Shown here: piece after piece, positions 27,715 through 42,100 of the stretch
Position numbering within the stretch: position 1 is the stretch's first letter
Layout of the letters: every line of letters begins with the position of its first letter
From: Onchocerca volvulus
Lineage: Eukaryota > Nematoda > Chromadorea > Rhabditida > Onchocercidae
Reading direction: 5' to 3'
Length of the DNA stretch: 64,000 nucleotides
Assembly (NCBI GenBank): GCA_000499405.2
Contig: HG738138.1
Coordinates: 16,717,054 to 16,781,053 of the forward strand
Notes under the pieces: model-generated
The model's input: only the letters and a program-made list of their open reading frames with translations
What the model was told of the DNA's origin: nothing
The model's database searches: none
Translations under genes and position numbers: made by a program

Positions 27715-27870
27715 AAAGTTTTAATTATATAGATATATTTTATGGCATATTAAGATATGAAGAAAATTTTGATTTATTTAAAATTTTTTTTTTGAAACAT
27801 TTTGATAAAATTGTTTAAATATTATAGGTTTTTATTACTTACAGTTTCATTGAAATTTATATTTTATATG

Positions 27871-27909
<39 letters not shown>

Positions 27910-28135
27910 CTTATTTATTTTTTTATTTATTTATAGCAAGAAAGTTTAAAATTATACATGTATTTTGTGGCGTATAGAAATATAAAATAAAATTTTAATT
28001 TATTCAAATTTTTTAAAATATTTTGATTGAATTATTTAAATACCCATTATTTATAATTTTATTGAAAAATTTATAGTTTATGTCATTTTATCCTGCTATA
28101 GCAATAAACATGTATATATCTATATTTATTTACAG
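27715..28135. repeat. Diverged duplication around an AT microsatellite
   Basis: Copy 1 (about 27715-27870) and copy 2 (about 27940-28110) share ATTTT(A/G)TGGC(A/G)TAT, GAAAATTTTGATTTATT-like, TTTTGAT and TTTATAATTT(T/C)ATTGAAA blocks. Between them lies an AT run at about 27873-27906. Confidence 0.6.
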
Positions 28136-28501
28136 AATCATATCATCACAACTTTGTGTATGCAATTGAATTAACTGATTCTAATACATAGTATAAACAA
28201 ATTTGTTGAAGCAATCAACAAATTATGTCAAAGTCTTAATGACGTAATTACAAATAACTTCCAGTGAATTATTTGACATGCTCATCTTGTCTGAGTATTA
28301 TTCAATAATGAACTCAACTTGACCCAATTTTTAGATGGGGTTAAAACAAGGTCATTGACTTCATCTATCATTCAATCCATCCTACATTTTCATCGTTCCC
28401 TTTTATCTCCATAAAGAAACACAGCATCATCATTACCATCATCCAACAATCTTCATTCCATTTAGCAATGATGGTACTTTTCAAATAGAATCATACATTT
28501 C

Positions 28502-28503
<2 letters not shown>

Positions 28504-28547
<44 letters not shown>

Positions 28548-28548
28548 T
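28504..28548. repeat. TTA microsatellite
   Basis: An uninterrupted TTA/ATT run of about 45 bp. Confidence 0.95.
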
Positions 28549-30679
28549 ACTATTACTTTACTTATTATTACTTAATACTACTTATAATTTTATATGCATC
28601 ACTCATCTTCAGCTGGTATATCTCTAATTCGAAGTTTCCAATGGTTGCTACGAAATGATAAAATATTTCCTCCTTAAAATGCTTTATTATTAGTAGCATA
28701 GGCTAATATATTATTATTTCTAAATCTTTCCATCCATTTGTCATTGATCAGATATATATAAAGCTTAAAAAGATAATGAGAAATTATGTTTGAAATGTAT
28801 AATTCTTGAATTTTTAATTTTAGAATAAGTAACAAGAAAGTTCATTTTGAAAGACGACAAATGATAAAAGTTAAGATTAGATATAAAGAGCAAAATGATT
28901 CATGTTAAGGAATTATCTATTTATATTTCTATAATTGATTAAATAAAAATGATTCAAGGATTATAATGATTTCAAAATACTCAAGAGTAATGATATATTA
29001 AAATGTTCAAGAGCAATGAATCATTAAAAGAAGTTATTATTACTATTATTGTTGTTGTTACTATTTTAAATATAAATTTGAAAAAAATGATGATCTTTAG
29101 ATGTTGTTCTTTTTCATTCCTTGTTTTCATTGGCTTAGTTGTAATAACCGTTATCAGCTGTAGAAGCTGTTATCAGTTGCTCATCACATTTGTGATAGTT
29201 GTTGAAGAGCAAGATAGATATACATATATTTAAATGCATACACATAATATACATATGGTTCATGTTTTACCCATTTTTACGCAGGAAATTCCATTTATTT
29301 GCCTATGATATGTACTGATAAGGTGTATTGAAGTTCTTTTCCACTTCTCCTCATCATATAGTTTTGTATTTTATCATTTTCTTATCACTTATTTTACATC
29401 ATTCATACCAACTAGAATTATTTCTTTCAACAAAGTATATTTTATGAAATGTCTACGACTATTTAGCTTAATAACTAGCTTTTGTTGCATTATTTTAACA
29501 ATTGATAACATTTTTAGTGAAATGAAATATTATTTACATAAAGTTTATATTAGCAAATCGAGAAATCGATCACTTTGTAGAAAAAGTAGATAAACCGGAT
29601 AGATCGAAGTTGATTGGTTGATTGATTGTTTCAGGCAAAATAAAAAAATTTTTCGAAAAATGATAAGTGAATAATAAAGAATACCCAATAAATCAAATAC
29701 AAAAAAAAGTGAAAAAAATAACAGAAAAAAAAAGTCGTCGGATTTCTAGTCAATTGGAAAAGTGTGCAGTTTTGTCAATATGACAGGTTTCAGAAATGCT
29801 AATTTCTACTTAAAAAAAAAAAGAGAAAAAAAAACCTAGAAAACCGCAAACATCCGTATCGATCATTGATCCTTTCCTGTAATTTTTAATTTCATAGTTA
29901 ATATTATTAACACATCTCTTTATTTTTTTTATCCTTTTAATAAATTTTTTAACATAATATTGTGTAGTAAAGATAGATAAAAATAACGAAAATTAGAAAT
30001 GGATAATATATGATGATTTCTCAAATAGAAAAAAAAAAGCGTAGAATTAATTACTGACATTTCAGTTCATTTATTCGATCCTAATATACAGATATACATA
30101 TATATATTTAAGATTATTTCCGTTTCTTTTCCAACTGCTTGAAAATTAAGCCTAAATTAGAAAATAGTTTAATTCAATCGAAAAAGGGAACAAAACGAAT
30201 TTAATTAACAAGAAAAGCTAATTGGAAAAACTTGGAAAAACAAGCGAACGAATCACAATCATTATTTGTTAAAATGTTATACAATTTAATGAAAAAATTT
30301 GCAAAAATTTTTGCGAACTTTTTTTCAGTAATTTTTTTTTTTTTCTTCTTTTGTTTCTTAAAATATTCGTTTTCCTTTTTTTTTTTTTTTTTTTGGAAAA
30401 TTTTAAAATTTTCTTAGTAATTGAAAATGAAAATTTTTTGTTATAAATTTATTGTTGTTGTTTTGTTGTGAAAAAATGTTTGCAGTAAGAGAAATTCGAC
30501 TTTTTGGTGAAAGTGAAAATTATCGTTTTGATGAATTGAATCATCTCTTTGCTTTGCTTTTGCCAATTGATAATGAATGATTTTGCGAGGCAAATATTTC
30601 TGTCTAAAATTCATACATTCTTATATGTGATGACGATCAGTGTGTCCTTTGCTGATTTAGGATCAGTCTGGAAAATTCA

Positions 30680-31290
30680 TTTCATTCCTTTCTTTTTCTC
30701 GTACAGAAGGAAGATTCGTTCTAAGATCAATCGAGTGGAAGTTCAATTCCTTCCTTCCCTTTCATTCGATTGCAAGGAAATTCATTCTATGATTCTTTCG
30801 GATCAATCAGTTCAGTGGACGTATTGATAAGGATTACTTTTATCATCACTTTTAGGCATAATTAGCTCATTAAATTTTAATAAATATATTTGATATATTA
30901 ATATCAGGTATAGCAATGTCAGTATTCACCAGTAAATTTATCTTTCTTCCTTGCTTTTCCATCTCATTCGATTGAAAAATTCATCCCATAAGATCAGGAT
31001 GAATAGAAATTCAATTCCTTTCCTTTTTTCATTCTTTCCTTCCTTCCATTTCATTCCTTCTTATTTGTTTGGAAGGTAGATTCGTTTGACAGAATCAGTC
31101 CAGTAGAAATCCAACGAATATCTATCTATTTTCTTTCCTTCTTTTCTTTTTTTTCTCAATTCAATTCAACGGAAAATTCATTCCATAGGATTCAGTTTAA
31201 TAGAAATTTAATAAATATATTTATCTTCCTTACTTTATTCTTTCCTTCTTTTTTTCTTTTTCTTCGATTGGGCGAAAGATTTATTCTAAT
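30680..31290. repeat. Degenerate tandem array, about 100-bp unit
   Basis: About five copies of a unit combining GGAAAATTCATTC, a GATCAGTCCAGTAGAAATT-like block and a long TTCCTTCC-rich tract. The 92-codon open frame at 30549-30827 overlaps the first copies and is not supported as a gene. Confidence 0.65.
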
Positions 31291-34200
31291 ATGATATCTC
31301 AAAATATAATTTAAAAAAAAAAATTGCATTTTTCTTTTTCTTTTTACTTATATGAAAATTGAAAATGAATTTATTGATCTTTTTATTTTTTATTTTGCTT
31401 TCGTATAGCAATTAAAAATAAGACTATTGATTTCTTTTCCCTTTGCGTATTTAAAAAAAATTTTTCAATTTCAATCTTATTTTTCAATGCTTATTTATAT
31501 TAAAATAATTAATGGATCATTTTCAACTAACTTAACGATTTCTATATCATTATGAGAACACTTTTTTCATGTTACTTTGATAGAAAAAAAGAAAATTGAA
31601 GAAGCATTTTTTCCATTAAAAAAAAAAAAAAAAAAAACCATTATAATAATATGCAAGTATAGATAATGAAGTTTTCCCTTTTCAAAAAATTCATTTAAAT
31701 TTTTAAATTGAAAAAATTCTTTTGCTCACTTTTTCCTTCGGTTTACAATTACATTAGTCAAATTTGCTATTTCATTTTTGCATTTCATATATTCAAGTAG
31801 GAAAAAAAAATTGTTTTCTGTTTCAGTTGTGCAGTTTCTTGTGGCTGAAATTAAACGATAAATAATTCATGAGAAATTGACAGATAGATTTTGTATTGTT
31901 GATGATGAAGCACACACCATTATCATTTCAAATATCACAAATATATTAGCAATATCAAAATAGATATTTACATTTACATAAGCGATTGATTCAGTCGATC
32001 AATCAGTCATCATCATCAAATTTATAATCATTCTGTTGGAATTTTTTTCTTTTTTTACTCTGTTCGATTATAACTGGAAATATAAATTAAATTGTTTTTT
32101 ATTGTTAAAGAATTTTTTTACTTACTTTTTAAAAATTTTTTCCTTTTAATAGGATAATTTTTGTTTTTGTTTTTGTTTTTTTTTAGTAAAGGTTGAATTT
32201 TGATAAAAATTAAATTTGTTAGAGTTTTATATTTAGTAAGAATTAGAATTAGGAGTGATTCAAGTTAAAAGGATTACAAAATTTTCAAGTGATTCGGGAA
32301 AAATTTGATCAGTGATAAATCTAAGGGAATCAAATTTTATTGGAAGTAGTGATTAGTCTACGGTTTTTAGCAAAATTATTTCATAATATATTCTTCAAAA
32401 TGTTAAAAATGACGAAAATGTATTAATTAATAATTATTCGAAACATCTATTAGTTATAGTGATAAGCGTAAATATCATTTTATCGCTGATAATAAATCTT
32501 ATCATTAATTTCAGGATGTAATTGTCAACATTGCTTAACAGATAGCTCATACGGTACAGCGTAGATATATTACTTTCGTTAATTTATTAATTAGACATAA
32601 TGTATCGACAAATAAATGAGTAATTAAATGATAATACTTCATCTAATTATTGTACGAGTAATTTTTATTATCACATCAAATATATATTTTTTAAAGATTT
32701 GCTTTATTGTAGGAGAAATTTTGTTGTCATATAAAGAAACTAATTAAAATAGTACAAGAAATTGTTCTAAAATTTTGAAATATGTATGTGATTCTAATAT
32801 TTTGTTCTTTTAAGAATTACCGAACAAATTAAATTCTGATGTTATACTTATCTTTTTATTAATAAAGAAGAAAAATTGTCATTCATTACTATCGTTATTA
32901 TCATCATAATAATATCAAAGTATCTAATTTATAAAATTCACCATCTTAATCATTCAGTTATCATGTATTTGATCTATTATACTATAATTTCAGCTTCATC
33001 TCTTTGTCCGATCAAGATCAAATATGTAATACCAAAAATTTGATCGTATGATATAATTTAAAAAAATGTAAGTACAAATAGAATCGACAAATATTAATAA
33101 TAATTGATATTATAACTCATAGAAATAAGCATTGATTGTATTAAAGTTTATTTTGTTTAAAATGAATTTCCTGACTTTTTTTTTTTAATGTTAGTTTTAT
33201 TGAAATTTTGCTTTTGGAATCAAGTCTAGACAAAGAAGATCAAAGCACGCAAATTTCTGGCTGATTAAAAAACCAGCAGCCGATTGAAGAAGTTAGGAAA
33301 AGAGAAGAGTTGAAAAAGTTTTCGTTTTTTTTTTTCCTCCTTCCTATTCCGCTTGTAACCTTTCATTTCACCAGTTTACTCTTTCAATCTTATTCCTTGT
33401 AAACAGAAAAATTTAATTTCTAACCGGAATTTACCCCTCATTTCTCTGTCTTACATTTTTCCTTTCTTCATTTTTTCCTTTTTTTTTTTTTTTTTTGCTT
33501 TAACTTTTAATTTATTATTGTTGCTGCATCTTCTCTTCCAGAAATCATTATTGAATTGTGTTGATAATATCTTTTAGATAGCAGTTTTTTTTTTTTTTTT
33601 TTTAATTTGCAATAAAAGCACTAGCGCAAATGTCGCGTAAAATTTTATAAAATTTTACAAATTTTCTATTCAAAACAAAATGAAATTTTCAATTTAAAAT
33701 GAAAGCGCTGGCGTAAATATCGATTAAATGATCAGTTATATGCGTTAAATTTTCTTTTATCTTTTTTTTTTTTTGCTGCTATATCTTCACTTCCAGGAAG
33801 CATGTTTTATTTACAAAAAATTGGGAAAAAAAAAAAAAAATGCGTCGGTGCAAATATCACATTAAGTAGAAGTATGTCGATTACATGTCATAAAATTCAG
33901 AAAATATCAAATCAAATTATTGAAATATATTGATAAATAAATGTTAGCTTACGCATTACAATAACAATTTAAATATGATCGATTGTAATTTTCGTAATTT
34001 TATATTTCTTACGCAACTTACTGCGAATATTTTATTTTTTGATTATTGTAAAATAATGAAATGAAGTCGTGTTTTTGGAAAAAAAGTTGCAAAAATTTTT
34101 TGCAAACTTCTTACAAAATATTGAGTAAAAAATTTACTGATGATTAAATTTTGTTTATACTGAAATAATGCACATTCTATATCCACTGATGCTAATTTTA

Positions 34201-36029
34201 GCAAATGTTTAAAAAATTTACACATCTATTAATATTTCATTATTATTTTGGAATTAGATGATGGGTGTGTCGTACGTTATTTTTATAGAGAAATTTTATT
34301 TTTCATTCTATTTCCGGGATTTGAAGCATTTGAAATCCAAATTATTAGAAAAGAAAAATGATAATAATCGAATTGTTCTAATAATTTTTCACTTATTGAT
34401 TGCACGAAATGATTTACTTTTTAAGATTCCAAAAATTTGAAATAGAAAATTTACTCATGTATTATTTTAAGAAATCTATATTACAAAGTAAAGCAGATAT
34501 GCAGTAGAAATTTTTAAAGTAAATAATTTTGAAATTTTGCAGAAATATGCTTTATATTTTATATAATTTTTAAAAACTGTCGAAATTTTCCCACGGTACA
34601 CTAGTATTTTTAAAAAATTTTTGCTGAACATAATACAAAATATCTTTCAAAATTTAATTAAAAAATTTTTTCCACTTGCAAAAAGGATGAAAAAGAAAAA
34701 AAAAAAGTGATTTACAAATATTCTCGACATTCTCTTTGCAAACTCTCGATAATCATCCTAATTCGGGAAATCATGTATGAATTGACCAGCTATACAAATA
34801 TATGTATATTTATTATCTATTTAATCTATCTATTTGTCTTCTTTAAAAAAAATTTTTTTTTCCCTCCAAACAGCTGTTAAAACATCATCAAATGATTCCA
34901 GTTCATTCATTTTTGGCTTATTATTTTTCAATTTCATGCATTATTGCATAATTTTTTCTTTTTTAGGCTAATCTTAAAATATTCATTATTGGCATTATTA
35001 TTAATTTTTTCAGGAGTAATTTATGATAAATTTTATATTTTTATATTGTAGTTAATAAGCGAAAATTTCGCTTTTTAAAAAATTTTTATTATAATGCTAA
35101 AAAGATTTCACTCCAAATTTTTTCAATTCTTTTCATTTTATCATTATTTATTCACTTTGGATTAGCATAAATTTTTAACCCAAATATAGATTAGCGTAAA
35201 CTTATGACAAAAAAAGCATATAAAGTTAAGCTCTTTCGAACAAATAAAGTGAAAAATTGATATCAGTTCACGATGTATGAAAAATGATAAAATGTGAAAT
35301 GTAAAAGTTTGAGCTTAAATTTATTATTATGCAAAAATTGTTCGCTGTAAGCTGATTTGTAAATCTAATGGTTGTACGTAATTAGCATGATGATGATAAA
35401 AATGATGATATCCGAGATAATATGATTATACTAATATTCCTTTTTATTACCATTATTAAATTTTGCTATTTTTTGATTACATTTAATAGCCAATATTTAA
35501 AATTGATACCATTAGAAGTTTTAGATCTTCTCGCTGTCATTCTCTATCATTTTATTTCATCTTCTTTAATTTTCTCGTTACAACGAATTAGAATATTGAA
35601 AGATGATGAAAATTAGAAAATGATATCTTTTAGTGTTATCACACTTATCCTTTCAATCTCGATATAACCAAATATTGAACAGAACTAATCGTTTCAGTTT
35701 CTTATAATTCAAACTTTCATCCCAACTATGTTTCATACATTTTCAACATTTTTTAACAGAAATTTCCATAGTATCAGTGTCAATTTGCATAATTTATTCC
35801 TCCAATAAGTGTAAATCAATGTTATCACTCTAAACACGCACTTTGTCTTAGAAATCGTCGTGAAAGCAATTTGAAATTCTGATTTATTGCGTATTTAAGG
35901 ATAATGTAAATAAGTTCTATGAATAATAATTCTAAGAATTTTAGGTAAGCGGAAATTTCATCCATTTTATTTGCTTACATTTTCAAATCATACGCATTAG
36001 TGCATTTGAAAAATTAGCATTTGTTCGAA

Positions 36030-36036
36030 TTTTCAG
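36030..36036 (+). promoter_or_regulatory. Splice acceptor in front of the IRF2BP start codon
   Basis: A TTTTCAG acceptor lies 105 bases before the ATG, with no good intervening alternative. It fits either spliced-leader trans-splicing, usual in nematodes, or the end of an intron in the 5' UTR. The sequence alone cannot tell these apart. Confidence 0.55.
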
Positions 36037-36141
36037 ATTATCTACTGTCCGAATCGAATTGAAATTCAATCAGCAACTGGCTGACTTCATTTTACTTCTT
36101 CCGGAAATTTCCGCTTCATATTATTATCGATCTGTATTTGA

Positions 36142-39100
36142 ATGAATCCAAACGGTATGCTTGCAACAATGAACGGTGCAGCAGCAGCTGCGGCAGCCGC
36201 TGCCGCTGCAGCAGCTCATAGTGGAAGCGGAAACGGACCAAATGGTACGGTGACCAGTAATGGTGCCGGAACCGGAATATGTGGCGGGACAGGCGTAGCA
36301 AAGATTGCCGGACGACAGCACTGCTTCCTATGTGACCTACCTCGTTGGCCATGGGCTATGTGCAATGATTACATGGAACCTGTTTGTCGCGGTTGTGTCA
36401 ACTACGAGGGAGCTGATCGGTTCGCTTTTAATTGTTTTGTTTCAAATTTTGGAATTAAAAGGCTAATAATTTTATCATAATGTAATCTTCCTTCTTATCA
36501 CTATTCAATGAATACATTATCGACATAATTTACTATAATTTAGCTTGTGAATAGTATTTGGGAAATAATTAAAAATCTGAAAATCAATCGAAAATTCTGT
36601 TTACTCTTCTGGATTATTCCATTTAATATATTCAAAAAGAACAGATTAGCAATGTTTCTTTGAACTTTTCAACAGGCAATAATTTTTTTTCTTTCAGATA
36701 ATTGACATTCAGTCTTAGTACTTAACTTGTCAAGAATTTTGAATTATTTTTAATAAAAGCAATGAAAATTATTCATTAATTTCTTCGTTACTAACATCGA
36801 AGTTAGCTATGCAGAATGAAAAATGATTTGATGAATTAAAGATTTCTGAAAAATATAGTCTTGACCACTTCCACTATAATATTAAAAGTTATGCAAAACT
36901 TTTTTTTTCCTTTGAAAATAAATTTTCCGTCGGAAATTTTCATGCAATATTACAGGATAGAAAATGTAATTGAGAATGCACGTCAGTTGAAACGTGTTCA
37001 TGGATTTCCAGTAGGTGAAACTCCAACATCTATTGCTAGCAGAAATTTAGCGCAGGTAAATTTTTGCATTTTTTCATTCAAATTTTACATGAATTTTCCT
37101 TGTTTCGTTGGGTTTTTTTTTTCGAAATTTCATGGATTTTTTCTCGAACAAAATTTCAATTGCAAATTTTAGTTGCTATTTACAATGGATTTGAGAAAAT
37201 AAAGTGTTCTTTCATATATTTCATTTTCGTTTTTCTCTTGTTTATTCAGAAAGAATGTTTAATGCAAGCTGGTGCCGGTCGATTTTCCCCTGCTGTAAAC
37301 CGCGGTATCAATACCACTACAGTAGCACCACCAACATCGGTCGTGCAACATCAGCAACAACAACAGCAAGCTGCTGCTGCAGCAGCGGTTGCCGCTGCTG
37401 CACAAGCTCAAATGCCGCAACTACCGTTAAATCAATTAACCGAGGTTCCTTTTTTTTTTTTCTTGAATTTCTATAAGAAACATCGGGAGTGCGTTCGAGA
37501 GAATTTCCGGTTTGAATTTGATCGATTAATCCTTGGGCTATGTTCAAAATTAATTTCCGTAAATTCATACCTTTGGATCAAAGTCTCTATTTTAGGCTTT
37601 GGTCCAACAACAACGATTCATTTCGTTGACCGGTAGGCAACCTGGCCAATTTACGGCCGAAGATTTGCATGCTTTGCAACAACTGCAGCGACCAATTCAT
37701 CTTCAAAATTCTCTTATGCAGCATGGCCTTCCAATGAGTTAGTTTTATTTATTTTTTTTGCTCATCGATTTTTCTTTAAAAAAAAAAAAAAAGAAAAAAA
37801 GGAAAAAGTATTCCAATTAAAAATTCCAACTCGATTTTTGATTAAAAATCCGAATTAAAAAGTAGATGATTGAAAAAACGAAATTTTGATTCATTTATCT
37901 ACTAATACTATCAAATCAACTTGTTCCGTAATTTTTAATTTTAGGTGTATTTCCAAATTTGGTAACAAATACCGTAGCAAGTTTGTTACCTCCAAATGCA
38001 TCACTTGCCGCTGCCGCTGCAGCATCTCGAAAACGTGATCATGATTCATCGGACGATATTAAGCCTGACATGTACGGAAAAGTTCAACGCGGTAAGTTTT
38101 ATAAGTTTTAACAGTTAGTGTGTTTCATTCTATCATTTTTTTAATACTACATTTTATATCTTTAATTACTATATTTTAGCTAGTAGTCTTTTTTTCTTTT
38201 TCTTTCGTATTACAATTAACAATTTTTGTCAAAGCAATTAATTTAAAATTTTACTAATTTATGCAAAAATTAAGGAACTCACAGCATCACTATCATTCTA
38301 TATGAAATCAGAACAGAATAATGGAGTGAAGTGGAGGGATTTGAATAATTAAATAAACATATAATTAAATTTTGCTATTGAAAGAGATTACATAATGCAC
38401 AATTGATATTATCAGTTGCGCTCTTAACATGAATGATATATCAAAATATCAGATTTAGAGGAAAGATTAGGTGAGAGAGAGAAAGAGAAAGGGGGAAATT
38501 TGAGAAGAACCGGGAATTATAGGAACGGGAATGTAATAAACTTTTGCAGATATTTTATCTCTTATCCGGTAAATCTTGTCTTTTTCATAACCTCTATCGA
38601 TCATTGATTGCATTAATTGTTGTATGATCAATCAGAAATCATTTTTATCATTGAAACTGGATCTTCCGATTTCTTTTTATCAAATTTTTCCTTACCAAAA
38701 TAATAACAATATTGCAAAGATATTCATAGCTAATAGGTTGTTACAGTTTGGTGTCATCTGTTTTGTGATAGATGATAATGGTTGATGACAGGTTATTAAC
38801 CCCAATATAATTTACACACACCATACAAGATTAGAAATGACCCGATGCTTTGATTTGAAAACCGGTTTTTGAGATCTTTTTTTTCCTTCTCTGCTCAATT
38901 TCCCCAATTTTTTTTTCAATTTATCTCATCTATTTTTTTAAAAATAGTTCAAAAGTTTCAACTTATCTGTATTAGTGATGATAACATGTATGAGTTGCAA
39001 AACTTCAAGTTTTCTTTAAAAAAAAAAAAAAAAATTTGCAAAAAAATAATGGTATGTTGACTGGAGAGAGGATGAAATGTTAAAAAAAATGTGGGCACAG

Positions 39101-42100
39101 TTGAAGTTGACGAAAAGTATATATGAACCGGTGTTTTATTTGTATTTTGCACTCATGTTTTTCTTTCTTTCTCTTTTTCTCTTTCTTTAATCAAGAGAGG
39201 TAATAGGTACTAGTTGTGAAAAAGTTTTTGTTAACTCTTGATCACTCCTCTTCAAAATCATCCAAAACTGTAATCATTAAAAGGAAGAAAGAAAAGGGAA
39301 AAAGGAAGGATTTACATGTATATATTTCGAATTCATAAAATAGAGAAGAAAAGTATGAATTATTGGAAGGATATTTATTTCATTTTATTGTACGGATGAA
39401 CAAACGGACAGACAAGGAACCGGTTTTTGGTACCATGTGACCTGATGGTACAATCCCGGTGATTGTAATGTTTGCTACGGGAACACCAAATATTTGATTA
39501 AAGAGGTCGCGAACAGTAGGTGAAAGGAAATTCAGCATTCTATTATTATTACTCGGCTCTCGAACAGCTTAAAATAACCTCATCAAGAAAAAGAGAGAGA
39601 AAAAAAGGAAGATCAAATGGGAAATCTGGGATAAGGAATGGAATTTTTCATCAAATTGTTACAAAAATAGTTATTTAATCTTAAGATAGTTTTGGAAACT
39701 TTGCTTTTGTATAAATTTAAAATTACAGAAACAGATATAATTTTAAATTTGCTAATAAAGAAATTTTTTAAAGTTCAAAGATTTTCAATTTCATTGAAAT
39801 TTTTTTTTTTTTTTTTTTTTTACCGTAAGGATTGTTTTTTTCATCGTTCATGTGTAAAGAAATCATGTGTTTGTCATGTATTTGTCATAGCTGTTTGTGT
39901 GTGTGTTATTTTTCTTTCCAAACATATGACATTAAATTGTATCCTGTACGGTATTTATTGATTGATAATTTTTCGTTTTTTATTTTTTCAAAAATTATGT
40001 GACTGATTAATTATAAATTAACTGTAAATATTTTGGTAAATACCGTATATTTTTATCCAAATTTTTATGAAACTTCATGAAATATCTTGCAAATATAGCT
40101 TACGACAAAACAATTAGATAAATTAATTGACATGCATTGTGATAACTTATGCAAATTTTTCGTGAATTTCCACGAGATATATAGAAAATGAAATATACTG
40201 GGAATGAAATATAGGATTAGAAATGAAATATGTGAAGTATACTAGAAATTTATGAAATATACTGAAAATGAATTGCATGAAATATATTGAGAAATGAAGT
40301 ATATGAAATAGATTGAAAATGCAAATTGAGACACGAAATAATTAGGCCGATTAATTAGATTAGCATTCTTGCAACTTATGCACGTTTTTTTTATTATAGT
40401 TTTTTATAAATTTGCATGAAATATATTGGAAATAGAAGACAAAAGACGAGAATTAGATGAACAGTTAAATAGTGTCGTAACTGTTGGTGCCATCCATTTT
40501 CCAAACTGGTTTTTCAATCATCTTTTTGCCTGAGGTCATCGCAATGATTCCGTTCAGTAGGTCTTCTTTTGCGTATTTCATTTGTAAAAATCTTTGAAAT
40601 TAGAATTCAAAATAAGTAGAAAACGTGTCACATGTGTATGCATTTGTGTTTGTGTTAGTATGTAAAAGATTGGCAGGAAGAAGAATAGAGAGGTCGAAAA
40701 GTTACTGTACCATTTGGTAATCGGAATTCGAGAAATAATCGTCATCTGTCCTCAAAATATCCAAAATTCTTCCCGTATCATCCTTCCTTCTTTCTTCCCT
40801 TCTCCCTCTGTCTCTCTTTCTCTCTCCCTCTCCCTCTTTTCTTATTTATTAGTGTTTAAGATCTAAAACTTCGTTCAGTGACCTTTTCAAAATTCAGATG
40901 ACGAGATGAACAACTCGATCATCTTCTTTCTTAAAATTCCAATCAAAGAGGTTATTTACGAATAGAAACAAATAGATCAACGAACTTCGTTCCCAAAGGG
41001 CGGGGGAAGATACCCGAGAAAAGCGGGTGAGGAGGAAAACCAGTTTTTTCCTCTTTGCTCTAGTTTTGAAATATTTCCCTGGGTGAGTGAGGATGTTTAT
41101 ATTGGAAGATGAGAAGTTCATACAGGTATCTCACCTGTCCCTTCCTGTCACCTCTCGTTTCATCTACGAGAGATATTACATCAGCCAACTAGGCCAATGA
41201 ACTTTTCCAAATAATCTCAGAGAATTGCGTAATTTCATCAATCCATTCCATCACAATTATCCCTCATCATCATCATCTTTCTCTCTTTCTTCCTCTCCAT
41301 GGTGACATCCGATGAACCCATCTTATGAAATGGAACAATTTATACATATATGTATTATATTATAGGGACCAAATCGAATATTAAGAAATTAAAATTAAAA
41401 ATGAGCCTAGTGATATACAAGGCTAAATGATAAACATTTACAGTCTGTAGCCTTATACACCAGTCCCTTCGCGGTAAATTGGCATATAATAGCGAAATAT
41501 TTCTGAACTATATTAGGAATCGAATTAAACATTGAGGAATGAAATTAGAAATAAACCTAGCAATAAAGAAGACTAATGTGTCTTATGTAAAGAATCGAAT
41601 CGAATATCAAGGAATGAAATTAGCAATAAGCCTAGGGATATATAAGACTAGATGATACGCAATTACATCTATATTCTTATTCATAGTTCCCGTTTATTCG
41701 GGGGTATATTGATAATACACCACTAAGATATTTCTGAATGATAAAAAGAAAAGAAGCATCTGTCCTCAGTAGTATATTATCATAGAATGATAGACGAATT
41801 TCATGCAAAGAATAGTTGATAATTATTATCAGTTAGAATCATCAAAAAAGAAATGCATATTAGCAAATATCTAAACTCTCCCCTCTTTTCAATATATAAT
41901 TTTTTATTTTTCTTCAAAAAAAAAGAAGTTAAGTTGTAAATTTATATTAAAATTCCACAGGGAAGTGATTATATTTTCAAAAAAAAAAAAAAAAACCTTT
42001 AATGGATTATCATGAAAGATTCTAAGGAAGATAATTGAAACTGTTTGTTGCTAAATTTTTACAATTGAAATCACATAAATAGCGTAATAAAACTAGTAAA

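Larger units (their letters stand above)
12666..36036. other. Long gene-poor region upstream of the IRF2BP gene
   Basis: I find no chain of exons that can be proved in these 23 kb. Contents: AAT and GA/CT microsatellites, diverged duplications, a foldback near 19.6 kb, GC-rich islands at about 22.4-23.1 kb and 24.47-24.6 kb, and many poly-T/poly-A runs. Most open frames of 60-90 codons lie in such biased tracts. The islands are listed separately because they might be exons. Confidence 0.55.

Noticed and set aside
30549..30827. A 92-codon plus-strand frame as a small gene
   Set aside because: It lies in the about 100-bp tandem array, with no domain and no splice context.
36116..36352. Minus-strand open frames over the first IRF2BP exon
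   Set aside because: They are shadows of the Ala-coding and Gly-coding repeats of the real plus-strand exon, which has the family zinc finger.
37064..37636. A 190-codon plus-strand frame as one continuous gene
   Set aside because: It merely reads through introns around exon 3 of the IRF2BP gene. The [14 protein letters not shown] part is real; the rest is intron with good GT/AG borders.
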